Notes: a model not told the origin generated them from the sequence alone. Counted from the first letter of the stretch, positions 44,790 to 53,659 are shown. The stretch: 64,000 nucleotides of DNA from Paenibacillus taichungensis (GCF_003287275.1 NZ_QEVW01000012.1:124001-188000), one strand, 5' to 3'. Made by a program: numbers and translations.

Positions 44790-45965
44790 TTAAGAGCTTG
44801 TTTTTACCTCTCTAAGTTTCCCTGTCGAATCTCTAAGGATAATATCCAGAAACTTATGCGCTGCATTATGTGAGAAGCTGAGCTTAAGATTCATATCCGA
44901 TTCCAGTGTTGCTTTAGAGCTATATGCAAACATTTTTTCCTCATAGTGCTCTAAAGCCGTTTTTAGATCGCTGTGATTAGCAAGAGATAAACCTAACTCG
45001 GCTGCATCAAGCATGGCAATATTCGCTCCTTTTCCTGCAAATGGAGACATTAAGTGTGCAGAATCTCCTATGAGAGTGACCCCGTCCTTATGCGTCCAGC
45101 TGTGGTCGATTGGCAGCATATAGATTCTACGAGGCAACATCTCTCCATCAGAATAACGAATGTAATTTTTCAAGTCATCACTCCAATCGGATAATAATTG
45201 GAGCAGGGATTCTTTTGCCATTGCTGGTTGTTCGAAGTTAATACCGCAATGATCCAGCCATTCTTTCTCAATCTTGAAAGCCAAATAAGCTCGGATGCGG
45301 CCGTCACCATTAAGCTGAGCCATAATCGCTTTTTGATCTTGGAATGCAAACATACTCCCTTTCCCGTTAAACTCGGCTAAATCCGGGTGATTTTCATCAA
45401 CATTTGATATCCCCATCTCAACCGCGCTTATTCCCGTATAGATGGGCTGCACATCCGAGAGAAACTCACGAACTTTTGAAAAGGCACCGTCAGCACCAAC
45501 AACAAGATCTGCAATTTCTGTATGCTCATTCTCAAATTGCAACTCATGCTGACCATTGTCTAGTGAATGTATACTTTTTAGGTGATGGCCCCATTTTATT
45601 GTGTTTGGTTCAATAGAATCCAATAACAATTTGCGAAGTACGCCACGATCTATCTCAGGTCTATGGTTATCTTCGGGACCTGAAATTTCGTCCCAATAGA
45701 CTTTTCCGGTTTTATCCAGAAGTCGTAAGTCCTGACCTTCATAACGAGCATTCACTTCGAATTCCTTTATCAGTCCAGCTACCTCCAATGCAAATTGACC
45801 TGACTCAGGATGCATATCAAGTGTGCCGCCTTGTTGACGAGAGTTGGAGGATGGTTCACGCTCATATACAGTAGCCTTCATTCCATTTTGCTGCAGAATA
45901 CGAGCCAGCGTTAATCCCGAAGGACCACCACCAATGATAGCAATACGGGCATTTTTATTTGACAT
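44790..45965 (-). CDS. FAD-dependent monooxygenase, TetX-like
   Basis: A 391-residue class A flavin monooxygenase. The N-terminal FAD fingerprint is IAIIGGGPSGLTLARIL, then RQQGGTLDMHPESGQ, EIDRGVLRKLLLDS, the DG motif ADLVVGADGAFSKVR and the second FAD motif LIGDSAHLMSPFAGKGANIAMLDAAELG. These blocks line up with TetX, the tetracycline-inactivating enzyme, including GGTLD and the conserved Arg. Whether it acts on tetracyclines is unproven; many relatives hydroxylate other aromatics. The ATG at 45965 follows GGGAG. A very good promoter with a Fur-type box lies upstream, so it is probably induced under iron limitation. Confidence 0.85.
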   Translation of the reverse strand: MSNKNARIAIIGGGPSGLTLARILQQNGMKATVYEREPSSNSRQQGGTLDMHPESGQFALEVAGLIKEFEVNARYEGQDLRLLDKTGKVYWDEISGPEDNHRPEIDRGVLRKLLLDSIEPNTIKWGHHLKSIHSLDNGQHELQFENEHTEIADLVVGADGAFSKVREFLSDVQPIYTGISAVEMGISNVDENHPDLAEFNGKGSMFAFQDQKAIMAQLNGDGRIRAYLAFKIEKEWLDHCGINFEQPAMAKESLLQLLSDWSDDLKNYIRYSDGEMLPRRIYMLPIDHSWTHKDGVTLIGDSAHLMSPFAGKGANIAMLDAAELGLSLANHSDLKTALEHYEEKMFAYSSKATLESDMNLKLSFSHNAAHKFLDIILRDSTGKLREVKTSS

Positions 45966-46042
45966 ATGAAAATCTCCCTTCAATCTTCAATGAATTGTTA
46001 AGATAAATAGAATACCATTAAAATATTATTTACCTGTAAACA

Positions 46043-46072
46043 ATAATAGTTGATAAAGATTATCATTGTCAA
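46043..46072 (-). promoter_or_regulatory. Fur-box promoter of the TetX-like monooxygenase gene
   Basis: On the minus strand TTGACA and TATTAT are 18 bases apart. The spacer is filled by a palindrome (46052-46070) matching 16 of 19 positions of the Fur box. It lies about 80 bases before the start codon. Confidence 0.7.
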
Positions 46073-46384
46073 ATAATAACGTGGTGATGTCCATATCATA
46101 GAATACTAACGTTTGTTTTCAGAAAAAACATGCTAGAATTAAGAAAGTATCATTATACTCTGACATTCAGTTTGAAACCGATAAAATTCTTGCTGTGTTT
46201 CTCTTTCCCATTTAAATGTTAACCCCTCTACTCATAAAAATATTACAACCAAATTTATTGTAAACCTGTTAACTAAATTATTGAACTGAATGCTATTCAC
46301 CATACGTTAAAACACGTTAGTCTTCTGTTTATAAAAATCCAGACATGTGTTGGTCCTCTCATGTGAGGCAAGATTTCATACTCA

Positions 46385-46413
46385 CAAAAAAAAAGCCGCT
46401 AAAATAGCGACTT
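46385..46413 (-). terminator. Terminator of the barnase-barstar operon
   Basis: On the minus strand AAGTCGCTATTTTAGCGGCTT is followed by a long T run. It lies about 35 bases past the barstar stop codon. Confidence 0.85.
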
Positions 46414-46448
46414 TCAATGGGTCCATCTTATTGCCTCACACAAACCAA

Positions 46449-46724
46449 CTAGTTTCTCAACTCCAATGTAAATCCTTCCAGCTCTTCTTCAGCTTCATGC
46501 ATCAGGTCCAGCAACTGATCTGCGTACTCTCCAAGAAACTTCCGACTTGCATCAAAATCAATCCACTGAATGGTAAGTGGCATAGGGAGAAATCCAGTCA
46601 GGCAATCCCATAATGCGTCCAAATTCCGACCATATGTTTGACCTAATTCAAGACTGGTCTGAAGGACGTCATGTAATTCTTCTCTTCCATGAATGTCCTT
46701 TCCATTAATGACAATTGTCTTCAT
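46449..46724 (-). CDS. Barstar family ribonuclease inhibitor
   Basis: A 91-residue cytosolic protein matching barstar in length and sequence (KTIVINGKDIHGREELHDVL, YGRNLDALWDCLTG, WIDFDASRKFLGEYADQLLDLMHEAEEE). Barstar binds barnase one to one and blocks its active site, protecting the producing cell. It starts 15 bases after the barnase-like gene and shares its terminator, so toxin and immunity are one operon. Confidence 0.93.
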   Translation of the reverse strand: MKTIVINGKDIHGREELHDVLQTSLELGQTYGRNLDALWDCLTGFLPMPLTIQWIDFDASRKFLGEYADQLLDLMHEAEEELEGFTLELRN

Positions 46725-46739
46725 ATTATCACCTTTTCC

Positions 46740-47177
46740 CTATTCGATTTGCTTGAACGTACGGTAATGATCCGTTGTTTTATAGATTAATCCATCATTG
46801 GAATATAAAATCCGATCACTGCCCCGCGTTCCTCCCGAATAGTTAATGTCTGCTTCGTACCAAATTCTTCCTTTTTTATTAGGCAACAGCCCTTCTCGAT
46901 TTTGAAATACGTCACCGCCAATGCTTTTGCCTGGAGCTACTTTTTCCAAATTACCTTTGCTAGGCTCCCATCCTAATTCTCTGGCTTCTTTCTTGGTTAT
47001 ATAATTTTCCGGAAGTTCATTATGCTCCGAAATATACTTGGCTACTTCATCAAATTGCGTTAGAACGGCACTCTCTTGAGATGAGTCATTTAACGAAACC
47101 GTTTCGAGTGAGCATCCTGTAAACAGGATCGTCGCCAGAATAAAAAGTAAAGCACCTAACCACTTTTTTACAACCAT
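46740..47177 (-). CDS. Barnase-type ribonuclease with lipoprotein signal
   Basis: A 145-residue guanyl-specific ribonuclease. The mature domain (about 38-145) lines up with barnase without gaps at a constant offset of 35: catalytic E108 (barnase E73), R118 and R122 (R83, R87) and H137 (H102) are all kept. It cleaves RNA after guanosine. Unlike the usual secreted enzyme, the N-terminus is a short signal ending in a lipobox-like FTGC (Cys22), so it may be a membrane-anchored lipoprotein, possibly released later. It is followed by its inhibitor gene. Confidence 0.9.
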   Translation of the reverse strand: MVVKKWLGALLFILATILFTGCSLETVSLNDSSQESAVLTQFDEVAKYISEHNELPENYITKKEARELGWEPSKGNLEKVAPGKSIGGDVFQNREGLLPNKKGRIWYEADINYSGGTRGSDRILYSNDGLIYKTTDHYRTFKQIE

Positions 47178-47286
47178 TGATTTTGATCTCCTTCTGAAAA
47201 ATTAGCATCCTCCCTATCATAACATGTTCCTTACGTATACTCCTCTTTATATTCGTTTCTCGTGAATTTCAGCCATCCCAACAGAA

Positions 47287-47320
47287 AAAGGCTGGAGCGG
47301 ATATCCCCGCTCCAACCTTT
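47287..47320 (-). terminator. Terminator of the GH26 gene
   Basis: AAAGGTTGGAGCGG pairs with CCGCTCCAGCCTTT (minus strand), followed by TTTCTG. It lies about 20 bases past the stop codon. Confidence 0.85.
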
Positions 47321-47335
47321 ATTATGTTTGCATCC

Positions 47336-49915
47336 TTACGGCTCAATCCCCCACACCAGTTGACCGTTGATATACCCGGTAACCTGTTCATTGTTTGCGA
47401 ACTGAGTACCGGATGCCTTAAACGAGTAATCGTTAGCCTGGTTGTAATTGGACCAGTTATTTTTGGAGAACCGTGCTTGAATTTCAGCGCTTTGTCCAGC
47501 ATTAAGCGTTCCGGCAGAACTCGTAAAACCAACCTCCAAAACATAATCCGCTCCCGCAACTGGCGTAGCCAATTTAACGAATTTGCTGGTTACATTTGCA
47601 CTCCCGATACTTGCCCAGTCAGACCAGAAACTCTGCGCTTCTTCCCCGTCAATCGTATAGTAATACCGGAGCTTTACATCACTCAACTGAATCGCCGAAT
47701 TACCGGTATTGACCACTTTAAATTTAGGTGAAATTCCGTTGGTGGACACACTTGTATTGCCGTTAAAAGCTTGGATCGTCAAGTTCCCAGAGGGTACAGA
47801 AACACTGCTGTCTACTACGTTTACTGTAAGAACAGCGTTATTTCCTCCGTTAAAATGAAACGTTATCGTATTTGGGCTTAGCGGCAGCGTGGAAAGGTAG
47901 GATTTACGTAGAACGACGGCTGTGCTTGATGCCGTATAATCCTGGCCCGATACAAGTGTATAAGTTCCATTCGTTATACTTGTAAGCTGTCTTCCGTTTA
48001 AGGTGAGGGTCAAGGAAACATCCTGCGCTAGATTCGCTGCTTTATCAAAAGTTGCATTCACGGGCGAAATTACAGCGCTTGTGCTTGGTGTTGAATCTAC
48101 AATTTTAACTTTTAGTACAGGATCTTGCCCTTGATTAAAATCAAAAACGATGGAATGTTCGCCAACCGGCAGTCCGGTCAAAAATTCTTTTTTCAGCAGC
48201 AACGTACTTCCGCTTAACGTATAATCCTGATTTGCAGTTAATGCAGAGGTACCTATCCGTAGACCGATTAACGTATTACCGTTAAAGTTCACAGTTATGG
48301 CCTTGTCGCTTGAATTGGGTGTGTGTTTGTCAAATTCAACGGTTGTAGGAGTGAGGGACGCGTTTGATGTTGGATTGTTAGCCTTCAAATTAGGCAGTTC
48401 ATCCAGCGTAATGACATAATCACTTTGATAAAGCGTTTTCAAAGTTGCTGGATAATTAAAGGCCGAACTCATGAGATGCTCGCCATACCAAGGACAGAAG
48501 TAGAGCCATCCTGATTTTTCCTCTGTCAGATTCTGTACACTTGGGACGGTATCGTTCTCTGTCATGGCCACCATTTTCTTGCCATCCGTTAGATCAACCA
48601 GTTGATAGAAGGTCGAGGTAATGGCATCCTCATTCGGCACCCCAGACAAACCGTCATTGCGGTTGTAAATCGTATTGTATTTATCATAACCGACAATATC
48701 TACCTGATCGTCACCAGGGTACCATGCAGGAGAAGTGTTATATACGTAGCTGTTGTAAGTCCAAATCAAGTTGTGCAGACCGTATGTCTCTGTAAGTTCA
48801 GTGTAGAGCATATCCCACAGTTGTTTGTACACATCCGCACCTGCAGAAGCCCACCAGAACCAGGCGCCTTCCCCATTCAACCCACCGTTGCCTTCTGCCT
48901 CATGATAAGGCCGGAAAAGAACGGGCACATTGTTATCTTGAAGAATCAATAGTTGTTCTGCCAGATCATCAATCGTACTCATTACGTATTTATATTCTTT
49001 CGTACCAGGAATTACGGCGTTGGCTGTATTAAAATTCGTTTCTGTTGGTTTATAAGTAGCCTCTTTCCAATCCACATGATCCCCAAGCTGGTAGGTCGTG
49101 AAATTTCGGGGTACATTGATATGCCAGGAAGCTGTCGCAATTCCATCCCGGTTATTGACCCAATCGATCATTCGATCGGTTGTACCGTCTTCCCATCCGT
49201 AGAGCGGATTATAGTTCATAAAATCAAATCCGCGGATAGCTGGATACTTTCCGGTTAAATTATGAATCCAATCAAACTCCAACTCCGTATTGCCATCGTT
49301 TCCACCACCGTATATCTCCTGCTGGCCAGAGATAATATGATTGCCATAAACCTCCGTTAGATAATTCATCAGAAGTTGTGTTTCCGGTGTGGCTTGGGGA
49401 TCAGTAAGGACAGGCTGAACTTCCAGGGGATCAAGATTGGCATAGTCTACAGTGAAGGTGTCGAAATAAGCGAAGCCCCAACCTGCCTTCAATTGAATCG
49501 TGTTACTTCCCTGATTCAGCTTCTGATAACCAAAATTGAAATCAGACCATGTTGTTGTGTAGGGCAGCATAAACGAACCTTTGGTAACGCCATTAACAGA
49601 TAAATATTGAAGTCGGCCATCAGCACTTAGCTCCTGCATGTATCGGGTGGAAATTGCATACATGCCTGTTTCGGGGACAGTCACAGTGAAGGTTATTGTG
49701 CCGGAATTCTGCATCCAAACAAATCCACTTCCAGAATATCCAGGCTTGGGTTGACCGTAAATTTCTGTCGTCACTTGAAGATCGGAGGAAAGTAAAGCGT
49801 TTTCGCTTTCGATCGTGAAAAGTGGTGAATCTGCATGAACGGGTACTGTCATCAATCCAAGAAGCAGAGTCAATGCCAGCATTAATACGCCTGTCTTTTG
49901 GAGCAAAATCTTCAT
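47336..49915 (-). CDS. Secreted modular GH26 beta-mannanase
   Basis: An 859-residue exoenzyme. In order: Sec signal peptide (1-29, cleavage after VHA); a CBM35-like module (about 35-160); a GH26 barrel (about 175-515) with acid/base E339 in FRPYHEAEG and nucleophile E453 in AMTENDTVP; two X2/Ig-like modules (about 530-705); and a C-terminal CBM3 cellulose-binding module (about 710-859). It should cut beta-1,4-mannan in plant cell walls, held there by CBM3. Of several ATGs, the one at 49915 fits GGAAGG best. A cre-like site lies 57-70 bases upstream. It is a single gene. Confidence 0.92.
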   Translation of the reverse strand: MKILLQKTGVLMLALTLLLGLMTVPVHADSPLFTIESENALLSSDLQVTTEIYGQPKPGYSGSGFVWMQNSGTITFTVTVPETGMYAISTRYMQELSADGRLQYLSVNGVTKGSFMLPYTTTWSDFNFGYQKLNQGSNTIQLKAGWGFAYFDTFTVDYANLDPLEVQPVLTDPQATPETQLLMNYLTEVYGNHIISGQQEIYGGGNDGNTELEFDWIHNLTGKYPAIRGFDFMNYNPLYGWEDGTTDRMIDWVNNRDGIATASWHINVPRNFTTYQLGDHVDWKEATYKPTETNFNTANAVIPGTKEYKYVMSTIDDLAEQLLILQDNNVPVLFRPYHEAEGNGGLNGEGAWFWWASAGADVYKQLWDMLYTELTETYGLHNLIWTYNSYVYNTSPAWYPGDDQVDIVGYDKYNTIYNRNDGLSGVPNEDAITSTFYQLVDLTDGKKMVAMTENDTVPSVQNLTEEKSGWLYFCPWYGEHLMSSAFNYPATLKTLYQSDYVITLDELPNLKANNPTSNASLTPTTVEFDKHTPNSSDKAITVNFNGNTLIGLRIGTSALTANQDYTLSGSTLLLKKEFLTGLPVGEHSIVFDFNQGQDPVLKVKIVDSTPSTSAVISPVNATFDKAANLAQDVSLTLTLNGRQLTSITNGTYTLVSGQDYTASSTAVVLRKSYLSTLPLSPNTITFHFNGGNNAVLTVNVVDSSVSVPSGNLTIQAFNGNTSVSTNGISPKFKVVNTGNSAIQLSDVKLRYYYTIDGEEAQSFWSDWASIGSANVTSKFVKLATPVAGADYVLEVGFTSSAGTLNAGQSAEIQARFSKNNWSNYNQANDYSFKASGTQFANNEQVTGYINGQLVWGIEP

Positions 49916-49971
49916 CATCATCTTCCTTCCCATTTTAAAATATGATAAAGAATGATCCCTCTGTTTACTCA

Positions 49972-49985
49972 TGATGGCGCTTTCA
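49972..49985 (-). promoter_or_regulatory. cre-like site upstream of the GH26 gene
   Basis: TGAAAGCGCCATCA on the minus strand matches 13 of 14 positions of TGWAANCGNTNWCA. It suggests CcpA control of the mannanase gene. Confidence 0.6.
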
Positions 49986-50029
49986 TTGTAAACATAGCAT
50001 ATGTATCAATTTTTGCAAATATCTGGACG

Positions 50030-50057
50030 AAAAAAAGCCGCAATTTTGCGGCTTTTA
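50030..50057 (-). terminator. Terminator of the SDR gene
   Basis: AAAGCCGCAA pairs with TTGCGGCTTT; the minus-strand copy ends in TTTTTTT. It lies about 40 bases past the SDR stop codon. Confidence 0.85.
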
Positions 50058-50095
50058 ATATGTTAATCCATTTATGTTCGGTAAATAAAAACCTC

Positions 50096-50833
50096 TTATT
50101 GGGCCGTGTATCCTCCATCAACGATCAGGCTATTTCCTGTCATATAGGATGAATCGTCGCTAGCCAGGAACAGTACCGCTTTGGCCATTTCATCTGCTTG
50201 TCCGAGCCGCTTCATTGGTGTTGCAGAAGAAAGAGCCTGTTTGCTCTCTTCTGGAATAATCGGTGTATCGATGAAGCCTGGGCAAAGTGCATTCACCCGA
50301 ATATTTTTCTCAGCATACTCCAGCGCGAGTGAACGAGTCAAATTCACGACGCCACCTTTCGCTGCATTGTAGGCTGCAGAACCGGGTGAACCCACCCATC
50401 CGTACATGGAAGCCGTGTTGACGATCGTCCCACCGCCAATTTTGAGCATTTCACGGATCGATTCACGTGCGACCAAGAATACGCCGTCCAGATCTACATT
50501 CACCGTATTGCGCCATTCAGCATAGTCAAGCTCGTGCGAAGGATGAACACGCCCAATGCCTGCATTGTTAAATACGATATCCACTTTACCGAAAACATCA
50601 ACGGTTTTTTTGAAAATCTCAGCAACCTCTTGTTCACTCGTGATGTTTGCTTTAATAAAGAGGGCGTCAGCTTTAAGCGCTTTCAGTTCTTGCTCAAACG
50701 CCGTTCCTTTTTCTTCATTCAGGTCTACCAAGACCACTTTGGCTCCTTCTGAAACGAATAAGCGTGCTGTCGCTGCGCCGATCCCGGATGCCCCTCCTGT
50801 AATAACTGCCACTTTGTCTTGAAGTTTGCCCAT
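50096..50833 (-). CDS. Short-chain dehydrogenase/reductase
   Basis: A 245-residue NAD(P)-dependent oxidoreductase. The cofactor motif is TGGASGIG, the NNAG motif is FNNAGIG, the catalytic Ser lies in TASMYGWVGS, and Tyr/Lys in YNAAKGG. The C-terminus SLIVDGGYTAQ is typical of classical SDRs. The ATG at 50833 follows GGAGG; an upstream extension has no site. It diverges from a TetR regulator gene, which probably represses it. The acidic residue after the second strand (VDLNEEKG) suggests NAD preference. The substrate is unknown. Confidence 0.92.
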   Translation of the reverse strand: MGKLQDKVAVITGGASGIGAATARLFVSEGAKVVLVDLNEEKGTAFEQELKALKADALFIKANITSEQEVAEIFKKTVDVFGKVDIVFNNAGIGRVHPSHELDYAEWRNTVNVDLDGVFLVARESIREMLKIGGGTIVNTASMYGWVGSPGSAAYNAAKGGVVNLTRSLALEYAEKNIRVNALCPGFIDTPIIPEESKQALSSATPMKRLGQADEMAKAVLFLASDDSSYMTGNSLIVDGGYTAQ

Positions 50834-51010
50834 GATTAAATCCTCCAGTATACTATTTTGAATAGCACCTATTTGCATAAGTGCTATATGACGTTTACAA
50901 ATATAATTGTATGCTTAAAATTGTAACAATCCAATCATTAAGATACGATGATGTGTCTACTACATCGACACTTGGTGAAACAATGTCTATTTTTATAGGA
51001 GTTTTTATGT

Positions 51011-51622
51011 ATGAATGATGAACAAATTTTGAAATCTCAACAGCGCAATAGAACCGAGGAGCATCTTAAAACTGCTCTGATCCAGCTTATTAAGAAAAAA
51101 GGCTACCATGCCGTCTCTGTTAAAGATATCGTTGATCAGTCTGGTTACAATCGCAGTACATTTTACTTACACTATCAAGATAAATTCATGCTCGCCGAAG
51201 AATTGTTGAATACGAAACTTGAAGGTCTGAGATTCGCCGTAGGCAAGCCATATTCACATGGTCAAAAGGTCTACACCAACAAGCTTAATTTTGAATCCTT
51301 TCAAATCATCGACTATATCTATGAAAACCGAGACTTCTTCGAACTGATTCGATATGATGATACGTTACCTGGTCTGCATACAGGTTTTCCTCAGACAATT
51401 CTGAAAATCTATGAGGAGCAGTTTATCTTTGAGACGATCAACGATTTCCCTGTTAACATGGAATATTTTAAGTACTACACGGCTTACGGCTTTTTTGGAA
51501 TATTGAACAATTGGATATTAAGCGATTTTCGCGAATCACGTGAGATGTTTATCAAGAATGTAATCGAATTGTCTAAAACGCATATTCATTCCTTTTATTA
51601 TGTAGGGGACAAGTTGAATTAA
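51011..51622 (+). CDS. TetR family transcriptional regulator
   Basis: A 203-residue regulator with an N-terminal TetR helix-turn-helix (about 15-62: LIQLIKKKGYHAVSVKDIVDQSGYNRSTFYLHYQDK) and a C-terminal domain of the TetR_C_33-like type. AGGAG precedes the ATG. It is divergent from the SDR gene with 177 bases between, so it most likely controls that gene and itself. Confidence 0.9.
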   Translation: MNDEQILKSQQRNRTEEHLKTALIQLIKKKGYHAVSVKDIVDQSGYNRSTFYLHYQDKFMLAEELLNTKLEGLRFAVGKPYSHGQKVYTNKLNFESFQIIDYIYENRDFFELIRYDDTLPGLHTGFPQTILKIYEEQFIFETINDFPVNMEYFKYYTAYGFFGILNNWILSDFRESREMFIKNVIELSKTHIHSFYYVGDKLN

Positions 51623-51676
51623 TGGTACCGATGGACTTGTAGGTTTAGGGTCAGATGGATTCGGATAAATTAAAAC

Positions 51677-51702
51677 AAAAATAGCCGCTAAAATAGCGAC
51701 TT
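51677..51702 (-). terminator. Terminator of the 42-residue gene
   Basis: AAGTCGCTATTTTAGCGGCT on the minus strand is followed by ATTTTTG. It lies about 70 bases past the small gene. A second hairpin, ACTGCCTG with CAGGCAGT, lies between at 51738-51762. Confidence 0.65.
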
Positions 51703-51769
51703 AATTGGAATTGTGTTCTGCGACAGTTGTTATGAAGACTGCCTGCAAATTTCACAGGCAGTTAGTTGC

Positions 51770-51898
51770 TTAAATCGTAGTATTTTTCTCTTCATATTCG
51801 CTTGATAATTGCTTAAGCGATTTGATTTTACCATGAGGATGCTGTTCTTGCTTTCGTGACTTCCAAGCAGCTTCCTGCCTTTTCTTCTGGCTAGCCAT
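51770..51898 (-). CDS. Small basic protein, 42 residues
   Basis: An ATG at 51898 follows GGAGGAGATC at ideal distance and opens a frame of 42 codons. The protein is hydrophilic and basic at the N-terminus (SQKKRQEAAWKSRKQEQ), then HPHGKIKSLKQLSSEYEEK. From memory it resembles the short DUF6254-type proteins of bacilli. There is no membrane segment. It has its own terminator. Function unknown. Confidence 0.65.
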   Translation of the reverse strand: MASQKKRQEAAWKSRKQEQHPHGKIKSLKQLSSEYEEKNTTI

Positions 51899-52034
51899 AA
51901 AAGATCTCCTCCTCTGGAAAATTAGAGTTATACTACTTTTTTAGGATGTCATTTATGGATTATTTTCATTCAAGATCAGCAAATGATTTAATGTTAGTTG
52001 TACCAGTAGATTAGATTGTTTAAATTTCATTTAG

Positions 52035-52080
52035 AGACAAAGAAGGAGAATCTTATCCTCCATTCTTTGTCTTTTTTTCT
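52035..52080 (+). terminator. Orphan plus-strand terminator
   Basis: AGACAAAGAA..GGAG pairs with CTCC..TTCTTTGTCT and is followed by seven T. No plus-strand gene ends here: the nearest, TetR, stops 410 bases upstream. It may end a small RNA. Confidence 0.6.
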
Positions 52081-52286
52081 CTTTTTTATGTAATTTATTA
52101 GGTGATTAATTTTTCGATCAGCCACATCAAAAAATTTGCCTCTTGATTAATTTTGCACAATGAGCAAATTAAAGTTATGATAATTCCAGTAAATGCTTGC
52201 TCGCAAAATTAACAATTATAGTTTTCAATACTATGGAAAAATACTTGTAAGCAGCATAAAAGAAGCTATATTTTTCGACAGTAAGA

Positions 52287-52321
52287 GGCTGCCGAAACGC
52301 TTGTTTTGAGCGAAGGCAGCC
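52287..52321 (-). terminator. Terminator-like hairpin after the GH29 gene
   Basis: GGCTGCCTTCGCT pairs with AGCGTTTCGGCAGCC (one mismatch). There is no clear T run on the minus strand, so termination strength is doubtful. Confidence 0.5.
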
Positions 52322-52362
52322 CTATCCCTTAAGTTATATGGTTACCTAACTCACACACAACC

Positions 52363-53619
52363 TCATTTCCCGTTCCCAACATGATGGAAGCTTAGTTTCT
52401 GAAGTGCTGCCTCCTGGTCACTTTCGGTGATTTCAACAATAACACCCCGGATTTTGATCGCAGGGATACGAATAATCGCCTTATGACCGATATGCTTCCC
52501 TTCATAAATGGTCACAGGTCGTCTTGACTTTTGAGTAATGATGTCAATCTTGAAGCTTCGTATATTTTCACCCGCTGTAAGATCCTCTTGGATAATAATG
52601 TGGTCGAGCATTTGGGGCACCTCGGTCTCGTAAATCCACGATTTTTCAATTTTTCTGCATTGCTCAATTGTTGCGAATGGACGTTCAAAACGGCGAATTT
52701 CCGAACCGAATTCCAACAGTCTCTCTACGTCTTTCTGCGGAAGCAGGCCGTTGCGATCCGGTCCAATATTCAGGAGCAGGTTTGCACCCCGGCCAACCGA
52801 ATGATAATAAATGCCCATAAGTTCTTCTGTACTTTTCAGGGTAAGTTCATTGCTATCGCTATAGAACCAATCACCTCTAATTTGGACGTCACATTCCGCT
52901 GGCAGCCATAGGTTTTCACCCAATCGTTCTTTCTTTTCCGTCAAAATTGAAAACTCCGTTGAGTCCACTTCATTCCAGCATGGAATAGGTGCAATACCAT
53001 CCTCGTTCCCAACCCACCGAAAGTCGGGGTCACCCATATTAAAAATTAAAATTTGAGGCTGCAAGCGTCGAATTTCAGCAATAATACGTTTCCAATCATA
53101 CGAATGTCCCTCAGAGCCACAACCGTCAAACCACAGGATATCGATTTCACCATATTGCGTGAGCAACTCTGTGATTTGATTGACGAAATAATCATCGTAG
53201 GCCTTTGCATCTTGGGTGTAATAGTCAGCTGAACCATCATACGGTGAATAGTACAAGCCGGGTTTCATATCATATTTTCGGCAAGCATCAACAAATTCGC
53301 GTACGACATCCCCTTGCCCATACTTCCACTGAGAAGCCGCCACACTAAATCGACTATAGTCGGAAGGCCAATTGGAAAAGCCGTCATGATGCTTCGCAGT
53401 TAACACAGCATAGTTCATTCCGGCTTCTTTCGCCGACCGGATCCACTGCTCACTGTCTAAGTCAACAGGGTTGAAAGCTGCCGGATCCATCTGCCTTTCA
53501 TCGAAATCGACATATCCTTCATAAAAGGTACGAAGTCCGAAATGAAGAAACAATCCAAATTCCCATTTTTGAAAAGCAAGTTGTTTGGCTGATGGCGTTA
53601 ATTTCTGAACAAGATTCAT
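52363..53619 (-). CDS. Alpha-L-fucosidase, glycoside hydrolase family 29
   Basis: A 418-residue cytosolic enzyme. The N-terminal barrel has WEFGLFLHFGLRTF, TAKHHDGFSNWPS with the substrate-binding His pair, and the nucleophile D165 in ILWFDGCGSE. The C-terminal part is a short beta domain. GH29 enzymes remove alpha-linked fucose, a common cap on O- and N-glycans. It is shorter than enzymes with an extra carbohydrate module. It is the last gene of the operon with a GH123-like enzyme and an ABC importer. Confidence 0.9.
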   Translation of the reverse strand: MNLVQKLTPSAKQLAFQKWEFGLFLHFGLRTFYEGYVDFDERQMDPAAFNPVDLDSEQWIRSAKEAGMNYAVLTAKHHDGFSNWPSDYSRFSVAASQWKYGQGDVVREFVDACRKYDMKPGLYYSPYDGSADYYTQDAKAYDDYFVNQITELLTQYGEIDILWFDGCGSEGHSYDWKRIIAEIRRLQPQILIFNMGDPDFRWVGNEDGIAPIPCWNEVDSTEFSILTEKKERLGENLWLPAECDVQIRGDWFYSDSNELTLKSTEELMGIYYHSVGRGANLLLNIGPDRNGLLPQKDVERLLEFGSEIRRFERPFATIEQCRKIEKSWIYETEVPQMLDHIIIQEDLTAGENIRSFKIDIITQKSRRPVTIYEGKHIGHKAIIRIPAIKIRGVIVEITESDQEAALQKLSFHHVGNGK

Positions 53620-53659
53620 ATGATCCTACCTTTCTCATCCCATTGTTTAAAACAGCTGT

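Larger units (their letters stand above)
45966..46448. other. Intergenic region before the TetX-like gene
   Basis: About 480 bases. The left part holds the Fur-type promoter; the right end holds the barstar-gene terminator. The AT-rich middle (46080-46380) has no gene or RNA that I can recognise. Confidence 0.5.
51899..52362. other. AT-rich intergenic region
   Basis: About 460 bases without a protein gene that I can support. It contains a strong plus-strand terminator at 52035-52080 with no gene in front of it, and the probable terminator of the GH29 operon at 52287-52321. Confidence 0.5.

Noticed and set aside
44790-45965. Calling the flavoprotein a tetracycline resistance gene
   Set aside because: Sequence blocks resemble TetX, but the family is broad and the Fur-type promoter argues for another native role; activity cannot be read from sequence.
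51738-51762. Inverted repeat ACTGCCTG...CAGGCAGT as a separate terminator
   Set aside because: It lacks a T run on either strand; probably a secondary hairpin in the 3' end of the small gene.
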